A stretch of 64,000 nt of DNA from Sipunculus nudus. Taxonomy: Eukaryota; Annelida; Sipuncula; Golfingiida; Sipunculidae. This document shows positions 1-13,479 of the stretch, piece by piece (position 1 is the stretch's first letter; the number at the start of each line of letters is the position of its first letter). Location: contig CM049321.1 of assembly GCA_026874595.1 (NCBI GenBank), positions 46,617,797 through 46,681,796 on the forward strand, written 5' to 3'. Position numbers and translations under genes: made by a program. The notes beneath the pieces were generated by a model. It saw only the letters and a program-made list of their open reading frames with translations. It was not told the DNA's origin and searched no databases.

Positions 1-97
1 CCAAGTAACTTTTGTTATCCATGTACAACCTGATCATTTCTTGCCTTATGATGGTAGTGTTCAGTTTTTTTGCTTACTTTATTTATTTATATTTTAG
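1..97 (+). other. 3' end of intron with splice acceptor
   Basis: A pyrimidine- and T-rich tract ends in ATTTTAG at 97, directly before the zinc-finger exon. Much of this intron tail, from the TTGTTATCC block onward, can be aligned with sequence before the zinc-finger exons at 7489 and 25467. The ATG at 12 opens a frame through this tract, but its 33 residues are translated intron, so the ATG at 111 is the better start within this exon. Confidence 0.6.
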
Positions 98-110
98 GTA
101 TGAATGCAGA

Positions 111-1211
111 ATGGATTCAGACAAGGTTATTCCTAAGGACCCAGATTTATTTATTAAAGAAGAAAAAGACCAGGAATATGAGAGCATCATGCGTACACCA
201 TGGCAAACTGAAGAATACAGAATCATGGTTGATAATGAAAACTTCTTTAAATGTAAAGAGGAAAAAAATGATGATGCCAGATCGGTGACCGTTGACATTC
301 CCGAGTGCAATGCTACACATGCAAAAGAGAAGACCAACGATTTTACAATACATGTAGCACATGTGATTCCTAATACTCTAGATGAAGAATCAGCTATATG
401 TTCTATTAAATCAGAATATCCACACGATAAAAAAATGGCACCGAATGACACAGTCTTTGCATGTAACTTCTGTGAAGAGTATTTCCCTAAAGAGGAAACA
501 TTAAGTAGCCATATAAAGAGCCACAAAAAGGAAAATTCAGGGTCTTCGGAACAACACAGATATGCTTTTGATTCAATTGAACTTGAACAATCCACCAAAA
601 AACCAAATGAAGAAAAAATATTCAAATGTGAAGAATGTAGCAAATGTTTCTCTCGATTATATAATCTAAAAATGCACATCAGAATTCATTCTGGAGATAG
701 ACCATTCATATGTGCACAATGTGGCAAATGTTTCTCTCGATCATATAGTCTGACTGTGCATAATAAAACTCATACTGGAGAAAAACCTTACATATGTGAA
801 CAATGTGGCCAATGTTTCTTCAGCTCCCCCAATCTTTCTGCTCACCGGATGACTCATTCTGGGGAGAAACCATACAAATGTGAACAATGTGGCAAATGTT
901 TCGGTCGATTATCTGGTCTAAAATTGCACAATAGAATTCACACTGGAGAGAAACCCTATAAATGTAAACAATGTGGCCAGTGTTTCTCGCGATTATTTTC
1001 TCTAACTACGCACAATAGAACTCATACTTCAGATAAGCCATATAAATGTAAACAATGTGATAAATGTTTCTCTCGATTATATTGTCTAACTGTGCACAAT
1101 AGAACTCATACTGGAGAAAAACCATTCAAATGTGAACTATGTGGCAAATGTTTCTCCAGATCATCCCGGCTTGCTTCTCACCTGAGGACTCATCCAGGGG
1201 AGAACCCGTAG
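111..1211 (+). CDS. C2H2 zinc-finger protein, last exon (8 fingers)
   Basis: Predicted nuclear DNA-binding protein of 366 residues from the ATG at 111; an upstream coding exon cannot be excluded. Residues 1-115 form an acidic N-terminal module shared with the genes at 25467 and 46527. It contains IKEE (Lys16) and IKSE (Lys100), both fitting the SUMO-acceptor consensus. Finger 1 is isolated (Cys118, Cys121, His134, His138). Seven tandem fingers of 28 residues fill residues 171-366, joined by TGEKP-type linkers. Most carry CGKCF or CGQCF, with an extra Cys before the Phe. The frame stops at TAG 1209-1211 inside the next linker, and decayed finger sequence continues beyond it, so the protein is probably a shortened form of a longer ancestor. 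Target DNA is unknown. No KRAB, BTB or SCAN domain is seen. Confidence 0.8.
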   Translation: MDSDKVIPKDPDLFIKEEKDQEYESIMRTPWQTEEYRIMVDNENFFKCKEEKNDDARSVTVDIPECNATHAKEKTNDFTIHVAHVIPNTLDEESAICSIKSEYPHDKKMAPNDTVFACNFCEEYFPKEETLSSHIKSHKKENSGSSEQHRYAFDSIELEQSTKKPNEEKIFKCEECSKCFSRLYNLKMHIRIHSGDRPFICAQCGKCFSRSYSLTVHNKTHTGEKPYICEQCGQCFFSSPNLSAHRMTHSGEKPYKCEQCGKCFGRLSGLKLHNRIHTGEKPYKCKQCGQCFSRLFSLTTHNRTHTSDKPYKCKQCDKCFSRLYCLTVHNRTHTGEKPFKCELCGKCFSRSSRLASHLRTHPGENP

Positions 1212-2450
<1,239 letters not shown>

Positions 2451-2835
2451 TATCCAAACCGAGTAGACACAATTGAAATCCACTAATGCTTGCATTTCCT
2501 ATATGTTTCCATATGTTCATACAAATAAATTTGTGTATATTATATCCCTCCGTGTTTATCAGGAGTTATTTGACATATTAGCCAAACATTATGCATGTTC
2601 ATACATCTTCAATAATTTTGACGTATACAAGACTACTGGCGCCTTCTTCAGTTGTTTTTGGTAGCATCCTCTGTGCACATAGCTCAAGGTATGTCTGACG
2701 TATCTGCCTGAAATTTAACAAGTCAATACATCTTCGATGGTTTTCTCATTGAGAAGACTGATAGCGCCACATACAACCACCTTTGTTTAGTGTACATCCA
2801 TGCCAGTTATTCAGGAGTGATTTCATGTATATGTG
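2451..2835 (+). repeat. Fragments of the ~140-bp GCGCC-containing dispersed repeat
   Basis: Two units contain the pattern (catacatcttcgatggttt, tctcat..agaagactgatagcgccac) that is repeated in better order at 13480-14470 and, inverted, at 23931-24440. The GCGCC boxes are near 2640 and 2774. No gene is seen. Confidence 0.55.
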
Positions 2836-3045
2836 ACAGTGGGATTACAATCCAGTGTGATTGGAAATTTCACTAGGTGAGATTACATTTGAGATCTCGC
2901 CTTGGAGAGATCACAAGTGGGATCTCCACTGGCTTGAGCCCAGTGGAAATCACAATCATAATCTCTCCTAGGAGAAATTAAAATTCCACAAGGGCAATTT
3001 CCAATCCTACTAGGTGAATTTGAAATCCTGCCATGATAAATGATG
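2836..3045. repeat. Degenerate ~21-bp minisatellite
   Basis: Imperfect units of roughly 20-22 bases repeat a core like CTAGGTGAAATTACAATCC, in both orientations. Examples are ggattacaatccagtg, ggaaatttcactaggtg and gcaatttccaatcctactag. Similar units recur at 4080-4245 and near 15560-15625. Confidence 0.5.
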
Positions 3046-3786
3046 TCAGATTCAGTCTAAGAGTACAACAAGATTAAAAAAGTTATTTATTAGGTCATAT
3101 ATTTCAATTTTATAAAATATGGGCAAAATCACTCAATCCTGCTAGTCCATTTCATGAAATTGGCAAGAGATTTGTTGACCATTTTCACCTTTCAAATGAT
3201 AGCAAAACATTTGAATAATTGACTACACATTATTTCATTATAAATATATTAGTAAAATGATAACATGGCACAATTGAAAATATGGTTTGCTAGCAGCATT
3301 TTCAATATTTAATGTACCGATAATTATACTTTAAAAGTATATGCTATAATATTCTTTTTATCTCACATCTCAGAGAACTTACTTAAACACTGATGTTAAT
3401 GGCAGGTTGCTATAATTAATCTTAAAAATGTTTAAATAATTGCTACGTGTACATAATTAGTTCACTTATATAGTATAATATATTTTAATAATATATACTA
3501 TGAATGCTACCAAAATACCAAAAGTCTTGAAATAACTGGATAAGCATAGTGTACTTCTGACTCAGATATTACCATTTTGACCAACAGTTGAGAAGTAATA
3601 GTCCTTTGATTCACAAAGATCAAAGCTAATCAAAACAAATTTAATTAATAAGCTGAAATAACCTACAAAGCATGAACTCATTCCTGACTCAGTGTGGTCA
3701 GTTAATGAGTACATAAAGAGTACTTTGAAGGTTAAATTAGGAAAGTTATTATTGGGCAATAGCTATGAGATAAACTTATCAATACC

Positions 3787-3789
<3 letters not shown>
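3046..3789. other. AT-rich spacer, nothing recognised
   Basis: No reading frame, RNA gene or clear repeat can be supported. Short frames here lack any recognisable motif. Confidence 0.5.

Positions 3790-3830
<41 letters not shown>
3790..3830. repeat. (TA)n microsatellite
   Basis: About 20 uninterrupted TA dinucleotides. Confidence 0.95.
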
Positions 3831-3832
<2 letters not shown>

Positions 3833-4250
3833 TCTTAATAGTATCTTCAACCTTGATTTTAAGCCCTGTAAAAATAAGGACTGTATGAAATAGGTTTTTG
3901 GAATGCATTTTAGGGCGATCTGAGAAAATGTTTTCATATCAAAGTTTTAAAATGTAACATATCATATGGAACTGGAAGAAAAATGTTTTAAACACATTTT
4001 TGAAATAATACATGAAGTCATGTTTTTTTAAGCGTTTGGAAATTATTTCAGATTATATATGTCACAGAAGAAACTCAGATCCAGTAGAATCATTGACCCT
4101 ACTAGAACAAAGTCCGATTGGACTTTCTAATAGGAGAAACACCGATCAGACTTGTAGGAATAGCGATTGTACAAGGACAAGATCAGATCGTAGTCTCTAC
4201 CAGGACAAATTCCCATCATAATGGACTCATTTCAGTGGGATTTGAGTTTT
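3831..4250. repeat. Dispersed repeat with internal 21-bp minisatellite (copy 1)
   Basis: About 400 bp that aligns with 15245-15631. Shared blocks include gcgtttggaaattatttc, a tract of ctaggacaaa-tccgat units, and the AT-rich sequence before them. The minisatellite portion is 4080-4245. A (TA)n tract adjoins each copy: before this one and after the one at 15 kb. Confidence 0.6.
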
Positions 4251-4554
4251 TATTAAGGAAAAAAAATAAAAGGTATGGTTCTCAGACACAGCCCGCGTCA
4301 ATTTGAACCCCCGCATTAACAATTTTTATTTCATTGAGTTATATTTGTAAAGAAGTGTCTATCATTGGTACAAGGTTATCACAAAAAACTATTTTATCCT
4401 AGGTTGTCACTTGGTTTTCTCACTATCTATGACTGTTATAGTTTCTATTTAATGTATTACCATTTAATGTTTTGAATACTTGAGTGGTAATTGTTACGAT
4501 ACAAGAACTTGTGCATCATGTGTATTGTTTTTAGCTCAGCAAACTGTAAGTAAT
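4251..4554. other. Spacer, nothing recognised
   Basis: AT-rich sequence without a supportable gene or repeat. Confidence 0.4.
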
Positions 4555-5562
4555 CTGAGCTATAGATATCACCCTTTGTCCGTCGTCCGTCCGGCCTTCC
4601 GGCCGTCTGTCCGTTAACAGGGCACAAATCGTAACCGCTGGACCTGGAATCTTCTAGCTTGACATCCAGGGAGGTCGATTAAAATTCTCCTTGAAAACCT
4701 GGAATTAGGTCTCTGTTACCCATATTCTTCGAGCTATGGGGCTCCGAAGTACACCCCCCAATGAATAATGAAAATTTGATACAAAAGCTCAAGTTTCTGA
4801 ACAACTAATGCATTGATCACCATTATTCTTTGCATAGATATTGATCATGGAGTGTTTCATCAGTATCTGCAGGCTGGTGGCGCTACCTGTATTTATTTTT
4901 TTTTAAATAATTTTTTTCTCTGGTTTTGAGACCTTAAAAGATGCCGTCATCTGTTAGCAGGGCACACATCATAACAAATGGGCATAGAATCCTCTCTCTT
5001 AATATGCAGGGAGGTCCATGAAAAGTCTCCTGGGAAACCTAAAATTAGATCTCTTGTTACCCATATTCTATGAGCTATGGGGCTCCGAAGTACCCCCCCC
5101 CCCCCCCCCCAGAATAATGGAAATTTGATACAAAAGCTCCAGTATCTGAACAAATAATGCATTGATAACCATGATTTTTTGCAAGCATATTGGCCATGGA
5201 ATGTCTCACCACTTTCTGCAGACTGATGGCGCCACCTGTATTTTTTCGATTTTTTACGATTTTTCTCTATTTTTGAGACCTCTTTAAGATGCGGTCATCT
5301 GTTAACAGGGCACAAATCCTAAGGACTTGACCTATAATCTTCTCTCTGGACATGCAGGAAGGCCCATTTAAAGTCTCCTAGGAAACCTTGAATAAGGACT
5401 CTGTTACCCATATGCTTTAGGCTATGGGGCTCCGAAGTACCCCCTAGAATAATGGAAAATTTGATACAAAAGCTCAAATATTTGAACAACTAATGCATTG
5501 ATAACCATGATTCTTTGCATAGATATTGGTCATGGAATGTTTCATCACTTTCTGCAGATTGG
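4555..5562 (+). repeat. ~345-bp tandem repeat array (three units)
   Basis: It opens with a GTCCGTCGTCCGTCCG tract. Units then start at the ttaacagggcacaaatc block at 4611, 4951 and 5299, giving periods of 340 and 348. Each unit contains gagctatggggctccgaag, tttgatacaaaagctc and a GGTGGCGC(T/C)ACCTGTA palindrome-like box (4875, 5225). The third unit is cut at about 5562 by the Gypsy fragment. An inverted relative occupies 62980-64000. A C-run of about 18 lies near 5094-5111. Confidence 0.8.
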
Positions 5563-5934
5563 TGGAACCACGTTCATACATTGTGGAGATAAATGATGTG
5601 TCAGTGTTAAGAAGGAGCAGAAATGTAATTAGAAAGACAGCAGAGATGTACTGTTCAGAAGGAAAAATATCAGATAAGGATATTAGACCTTGTGGTCATG
5701 ATAAGCTTGAGAGTAGGATTCCAGTACCAGTTAGAGAGAATAGAGAGAGAAAGAAATGTACAGAATAATGGGAAAGTGGAGACACAAGTGAGAGAAATAG
5801 AAGATGAGGCTAGAGTTCAAGTAGAGAACTCTAATCTGTTACAGTAAGATAGAGTGGATAAACAAAGAGATGGTAAAATGTCCAGTTTTGGTAGAAAAGT
5901 TAAAAAACCTGTGAGATATGATGAGGAATATTGA
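5560..5934 (+). pseudogene. Ty3/Gypsy-type pol C-terminal tail, degenerate
   Basis: The frame encodes PRSYIVEI..VSVLRRSRN, which resembles the end of Gypsy integrase/pol polyproteins. In another frame follows GRKVKKPVRYDEEY and a stop at 5932-5934, a usual pol C-terminus. A stop at 5766-5768 and a frame change separate the two pieces. The upstream boundary is an abrupt junction with the 345-bp array. It sits about 340 bp before an LTR-like sequence, as expected for the 3' end of an element. Confidence 0.6.
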
Positions 5935-6257
5935 ACAGTGAGAGAAAATATAATCTCCAAGTGATATAGTGATTAGAATGATGATGGATTATTGTCATGG
6001 TTATATTATTATTGTTGTTGTTGTTACTAATGTACTGATTAGGTAACTTTTAAAATATCTCAGGTGACTGTATGTGCATAATCCAATATTCACTTCTTAA
6101 TATATATCTGCCAGTGTGGAAACCAGTAATATCCTTAAAGTATATGATAACAATCAATAAGTTTGATGTAATAACAAATCTTAGGGTCAAACCAAGTACA
6201 ACAACACCATTGAATATGTTAACACTGTTTATTTAATATAGTATGGTTAATGTCTTT
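5935..6257. other. 3' untranslated region of the Gypsy remnant
   Basis: AT-rich, with a short (TTG)n run near 6012-6025. No frame is supported. By position it is the stretch between pol and the 3' LTR. Confidence 0.4.
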
Positions 6258-6271
6258 CAAACAAAGCGGGA

Positions 6272-6414
6272 TGTGATGTACGAAACTAATACACGAAACT
6301 GACTAAGTAGTCTGTGTAGGTACCAGGTACCGGATGTTGTAATAAAGCTGCACATGCGCGGTCGCGCTCCCTATCCATCTTGTTGTTCATGTATACACAT
6401 TACATTACTGTAAC
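6272..6414 (+). repeat. Short solo or 3' LTR of Gypsy remnant (~143 bp)
   Basis: A purine-rich tract (acaaagcggga) is followed by TGTGATG, and the candidate LTR ends ...CTGTAACA, so it has TG...CA ends. An AATAAA signal lies at about 6340. The purine tract plus TGTGATGTA start is characteristic of Gypsy 3' ends. The matching 5' LTR is not in the window. Boundaries are inferred. Confidence 0.5.
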
Positions 6415-6825
6415 AAACTTAACCTTTTAGCGAAAAGTCAGAATGGGTTTCGATAAGAACACTCTTGTACTGATCTTTCTTTTAGTAACCTCATTATTAA
6501 GGAATCTTTTGCCTCAAGGAATAGAAACATGTCACCCTAGTTAGTGGACATGTAGGGAAAAAGCTTTTGATGGGTAAATAAAGGAAACTACGTATACTCT
6601 TCACTCAGCTGTTTGGACTAAAAAATGATTGCATAATTGATTGCAAAATCTATAACACCATAAAATAGTTTATAATATTGTAGTTATTCAGCTAATGTAT
6701 GATTAAGTAATAATATTTTCACAAATTGGTTTGGAGTAATATGCGGGGTGCAAGACAATATTATCTATCATGAATGCTAGCTGTTTAATATATGTATTAA
6801 CAGGTAAACAGGTATAGAATCCTTT
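6415..6825. other. Spacer, nothing recognised
   Basis: No supportable gene or repeat. Confidence 0.4.
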
Positions 6826-7130
6826 TGAGCTCTGCTGACTATAAGTCATCTGACCTATAGTCGTGGACCATTGTCCGTCGTCCGTCCGTCTGTCCTTAGA
6901 TGTGGCAGGTTTTGAATCCGTAAGACCCAGGAATCCAAAATTCGGCATAATGTTAGATGCCCCCGAGATCTCCTACTAAGCCGAAAACTGGGTCTTTGCA
7001 ACTTCATTCCTTTGAGAAATTTAAGAAAAACCTCATTTTTTTTATTAAAAATCTATTTTCACACTTCAAGACTGCCTAATATCAAAACCACTCATCTGTT
7101 TTTCCTCATATTTACCATAAATATTCCTCT
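6826..7130 (+). repeat. Dispersed repeat starting with GTCCGTCGTCCGTCCG (copy 1)
   Basis: It aligns with 38249-38480. Shared blocks, in order, are a TTGTCCGTC tract, a gtctgtcc..tggcaggttttgaa-like segment, cctttgagaaat, and cttcaagactgcctaatatcaaaac. The shared order marks a short mobile or dispersed element rather than a gene. Confidence 0.55.
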
Positions 7131-7375
7131 GTATAGTTCCTATGTACATGCCAGAAATTAGGTCTGTATTATATAATTTAGTAAAAGTAATGGGCTCAAA
7201 CATAATGCATTTTGTAAAAAATCAGGAAAGATATTTGATCACTTAATGCAAAACATGTCGAAAAATATGTCAGATGCATGGTTTCATAGAGGAGTTAAGT
7301 TAAATAAAACACCTTTGACAGATATGTTTAATTCTCACTATTAGTCGAGAATGATCTTTTAACAAGGATGAGGAA

Positions 7376-7475
7376 GTTGCCTAAGTAACCTTGTTATCCA
7401 TATACAACCTGACCATTTCATGCCTGATGACGATAGTGTCCAGTTTCACTCATTCCCTTTTTAAATTTGTTTCAG
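7376..7475 (+). other. 3' end of intron with splice acceptor (second zinc-finger copy)
   Basis: It aligns with bases 1-97 and 25342-25453: ttgttatccatatacaacctg, catttcatgcctgatga, then a pyrimidine-rich tract ending TTTCAG at 7475. This shows the duplication unit reached into the intron. Confidence 0.65.
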
Positions 7476-7488
7476 TTTTGCAAATAAA

Positions 7489-9290
<1,802 letters not shown>

Positions 9291-9639
9291 CATTCCACAA
9301 TAAAAGTGCCAATTGGGATGTAGTAACATCAAGAAATAAAAATATGTCAGAACTACACAAATTTTTATTATTTTGCACAAACTACCCCTCTAAATTGACA
9401 TTTGACATCAGCTAAGCTTAATCTTGCAGCAATCCTTGACAAATTAATGACATCTATAAATGTACATGTGAATATGTCAACTCCATCACACCATATAGCC
9501 ACATAACAATGCAATAGTAAGGCAATAAATAAGTATATTTTTGTTGTTCAAGTCATTGGTTAACTTGTTTCAATGTATTTAAAACAGTTTAGAATTGAAT
9601 TATCGACTTAATATATGAATACATGATGATTTTAAGAAA

Positions 9640-10280
9640 GAGGAAGCTATTTTTTACCCAAAATGACTTCAGTCTTTGTCATAGAATCCCTTTATATGTA
9701 CTTTGATACTTCACTATACATGTATACTTTACTAGCATCAACAAAACACTGGGCCAATTATTTTAGATTTTACAGAATGAATTTCAGACAAGAGATATTG
9801 TGACGGAGTTGACATTATAATGATTCATCAAAGAATTTGTTTTATAAAGACACTACTGGCTAGAAAAATACATGAGAATATAAAAACAATTATGTTTACA
9901 TCCAACCCACAACCATAATTCATTTAAGAGCATTTTTAGTTGGTTATCCAGTTTATATATATGCATAACTCTAAATTGAGAAGCTATTTTTACCAAAACC
10001 TCAATCTCTTTCTCTCATTACCATAACTGCAAACGTTATCATGGTATGCCTATATGTCCTTTGATACTTTACTGTACATGTACACTTTTCTTACATCAAC
10101 AAAAATTCACACACGGCCTATTAGGTAGATTTTAAAGCATGAATTTCACACAAGAATATTGTGACGGAGTTGACATTCATTAGGATAAGTAATTCAAAGG
10201 GACTACTGGCTAGAGAAAAAACAAGGGAATATTACACCAATTTCAATAAGATACATTCCACAACCACAACAATAACTCAA
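9640..10280. repeat. Tandem duplication, period ~361 bp
   Basis: Two diverged copies share, in order, atgtcctttgatacttyac, tacatcaacaaaa, agattttamag, gtgacggagttgacat (9800 and 10161) and actactggctaga. It is AT-rich with no supported frame. The preceding 9291-9640 is AT-rich spacer in which I recognise nothing. Confidence 0.65.
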
Positions 10281-10389
10281 TGTCTGTGAAGCCATTTGGA
10301 ATATAGCTCCTGCACTTGTTCGAGAATAATTGAGTCCATTTGCCAATATCTGCTGTCAAAGTGAACTGATATGGGCAGTTTGTTATTCA

Positions 10390-11960
10390 AAGGATATTGT
10401 CTTTATCTACAATAATGGTGTCATCATTTTTGGCCACCTGACAGACTTTGTAGGGTTGGCAGGAAGCATAAATGAAATCTAAGCCTCGGCCTTAGCAGGA
10501 AAAATTCTGCAAACTTTACCAATGTAGAAATTGGAATCATTGTAGTTTACTGCAGCAACATATGATCCTACTTTTAATGGCGCATCAGCTTTGCTTTCTA
10601 GGTTGAAAACCATGAAAGTATCCATTTCTGTGTCCACCTCCATATTTTCTAGCAGTTGCTTGCTTTGTCTGTGATTCAGTAGTATCAGCTGATCTCACAC
10701 AGATATCAATAGGCAGAGAGGCTGAATTGTTGACCATGCAATGCTCTTGCCATTGTTCACAGAGGCATGGATCAAGATTTCCTTTGCAGTAACAGCTCAG
10801 ATTCAGGACACAGTTCCTGTTATTGTTGTTCTCAGCTGGTGAACCTTCATTGGGCCAGGTATTGGTGACAGGTCATAGGTAATTAACTTTTCCTTCTGAG
10901 TTATGTTCTTTTCTACAATGAAGAACACATTCACACCAGAAGATTCCTGTGCCCACTGAAAGAACTGTTTATCGGTCAAATAGCAGTTCCATGGTGCACA
11001 GTTCCACCTGCGCCTCTCTTCAGAGCTGCACCCACACCATCTTAGGGCCCTTTACCATGGCCTGCCTCAAAGAAATACCAGGTACCCTGCAGACCCACTG
11101 TTGGCAAAAGGCTGGACTTGGCAGAATTTAATTTATTCCTATATTAGGTTGTTGGCCCATCACTCAGCACATGAAGATATTTAATTGTTTTCCCTAACTG
11201 TCCACTCAAACACAGGTTTCATATGGCACAGGTATCATGCCGCATTGCACCTGAAATGGAACAGGAGGAGGTTGGCCTTGCTGGTAGTTGGGACTCCTGT
11301 GTGCAATGTGACATGCTCATGTGATCATCCAAAGTGGGCCGATTGTACTTCTTTAATCCACTTGCAAACATAATTTTCAGAGAAGTCTATATGCAGGATA
11401 GCTTCTTCTGTAGTTTCTTGGACATAGCTCTTCATCTGCTTTACTGCATGGACCTGGTTCCTTATGCTGTAAACATTGGCTGTATGGTCCCAAAATTCCT
11501 ATATTACTCTATCCACTAATTGTGTGATGCTTCCTTCGGAGGTTTTAGTTGTTACTTTATATCCTGCAGCATTCTCTTGTGATTACCATTTATATGAAAT
11601 CACACTTTTGTTGGTGTCAACAGAGGAATATGTCATGGGAGATTTGGTGGCACATTCTGAACATTTCTTGTACACACAGTCTTTATTATCCACAGAACAT
11701 ACACATTCTTCAATTGTATTTTGAAGAATGTCAGACTTCAGCACTTCTATGTTGTACAACTTGTATGCCAGAAGTTGTGTATTTTCACACTCTTTGCACA
11801 GGTGTGTATCTATGTGCTCCTCTGTAGGTTTAATTATTGTGAGATTGTGACTTTGGTGCCTCTGCCTTATAAGGTGTCCAGAAGAAGGGGGCCTGTTTTA
11901 GATGTGGTGTGTCTGAATGTTCTAGGGATATTGCGGCATCTATGATGCCACAATGCCAGG
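10390..11960 (-). pseudogene. Degenerate copy of multicopy DFSENY/FFEAGHGKG protein family
   Basis: Read on the minus strand, one frame from about 11860 to 11270 carries a Cys-rich stretch (HLCKECE, KKCSECATKS), then ILHIDFSENYVCKW, VQSAHFG and VTLHTGV, interrupted by three stops. A second frame continues with VLSDGPTT-YRNK, FFEAGHGKG and DGVGAALKRGAG. Later come a VPG/IPGPMKVHQ-type segment and a C-terminal block with VGSYVAAVNYNDSNFYIGKV and SVRWPK. From memory, this order of motifs matches a large uncharacterised protein family found in many fish and invertebrate genomes, often in repeated copies. Its function is unknown to me. Many stops and frameshifts show that this copy is dead. The plus-strand frames in this interval are antisense shadows. 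Confidence 0.6.
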
Positions 11961-12239
11961 TCAAGAGTGATTTGACATATAAGATAAGATATAGCTTATT
12001 GCTGTGTATATGTATAAAATCACATACAATAGTATTCGGCTTGGCTGGCTTGCTTAAACAAACACATTAAACAAGAAATGATAAAATAATATTTAAAAAA
12101 TTGTGTATAAAAAGACATATGACTAAAAGTGTTTGACTAGGTTGTTGTGATATATTCAATTGCCGAACGGCTGACGCCTATGTGCTAGTTCGAGTCCGTT
12201 TAAAATTTCCTGATAGCGACCTAAAGCGAACCCCCGATT

Positions 12240-13445
12240 TTATTTTTTTTAACAAATAGTGCGCCAGTTGACTTTAATCGTTTGCTTTCTTCAACAATCG
12301 TGTTTGAAGTATGGAGTCACCTGGGTAATGGAACCCCAATGATCCTCTCAGCTGTACTAACTACCCTGGAAAGACGGTTCGTTTCCTCGACAGTGATACT
12401 GCTTCCCCGTACCGTGACTCACAACGTCAGGACACCCTGAATTACCGCCAGATAAAACTTAATAGAATCGGTTGACTGAACTAGAAATCTTTTGTTCGTT
12501 AGAAAGAATAATCGTTGTTGTGCCTTCTTTACGCCGTAATTAACATTTTCGCCCCTTTTCAAATCAGAAGAAATGAAAATTCCTAAAATTTCAAAATAGT
12601 CAACGATTTTAACCTCTGAGCCTTCAAATACTGGGAAAATATTTCAGTTTTCTTCCGTCTAAAATCAATTATCTTCTCTTTGGTTTTCCTTACATTTAAC
12701 TCCTTGATTATTTTCAGAACACCACGAAGTTAAAGTTTTAATTCCATTCCTGTAAACACTTATGTTATTTCCCCGTATGAGCCCAGAAACTGTTGTGTCA
12801 TATGCAGATTTTACAATGAGGCAATCATGAGAAGTAGAGACACAGTCATAGGTGAACAGAGAGTACAATTTTGGTGAAAGCACACAACCTTGGGGTGCTC
12901 CAGTGTTTAAGACCAGTTCGTCGGAAATAATGTTGCCAATCTTGAACACTATAGAGACCGAATCGTTAAAAAGTCTAAGATCCAGTTACACATGTTAATA
13001 TTAAAACCCAGTTCATATAGTTTTCCGATTAATTTAAGCGGAAGGAAAGTGTTAAATGCTGAGCTGAAATCAATGAATAAACCCTTGCATAGGTAGATTC
13101 TCGTCGAGATGTTTTAAAATAGGGTGAAGTGTGAACGATACGGCGTCATCTGTTGAGCGGTTACTACGATTGGCGAACTGAAAAGGATCAAAAGTTTCTG
13201 AAATACAGTATTTGAGATAATTTAACACCAGTCGCTTAAAACTCTCGGCGATTACAGAAGTTAATGCAACAGGACGATAGTCATTCAAACATGACGCATG
13301 ATAATATTTCGGGACAGGAATATTCACTTATCGTTTTAAAAGAATCTGGCACTGTACACGATCCCCACACCAATTTAAAAGGAGAGGGAAAATACCAGAT
13401 AATTCATCGGCAAAAGGTGGATCCTGAAGATATGCATGTCTAAAC
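12240..13445 (-). pseudogene. LINE reverse-transcriptase fragment (CR1/jockey-like)
   Basis: The minus strand encodes reverse-transcriptase motifs in the usual order. These are FADELSGIFP near 13400, DYRPVALTSVI..FKRLV and DPFQFANRSNRSTDDAV (13070-13327), then GAPQGCVLSPKLYSLFTYD (12665-12949). The catalytic FADD box is decayed to SAYDTT. The thumb region follows (YFEILGIFISSDLK, VKKAQQRLFFLTNKR, about 12480-12600), with SITVEETNRLSRVV to about 12360. Stops after ILLKR, near 13328, and near 12420 plus a frame change disable it. Endonuclease and ORF1 are absent, so it is a 5'-truncated, inactive copy. CR1 or jockey-group affiliation is by motif style only. Confidence 0.75.
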
Positions 13446-13479
13446 ATCTCAAATTTTCGTGTCTCACACATGATTGGTG

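Noticed and set aside
12-110. Upstream ATG that would add 33 residues (hydrophobic, signal-peptide-like) to the 8-finger protein
   Set aside because: This stretch is the pyrimidine tract and acceptor of an intron, conserved in position in the paralogues. The hydrophobic residues come from T-rich codons.
5526-5768. 80-codon frame as a host gene
   Set aside because: Its first codons are the 345-bp repeat and the rest is a Gypsy pol tail; it is a chance fusion.
10949-11945. Cluster of plus-strand frames of 60-92 codons
   Set aside because: They are antisense to a minus-strand region with clear protein-family motifs.
12159-12199. tRNA-like patch (ttgccgaacgg and agttcgagtcc) near the LINE fragment
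   Set aside because: The A-like and B-like boxes are only about 17 nt apart, half the spacing of a tRNA, and both have mismatches. No T-arm can be formed with confidence.
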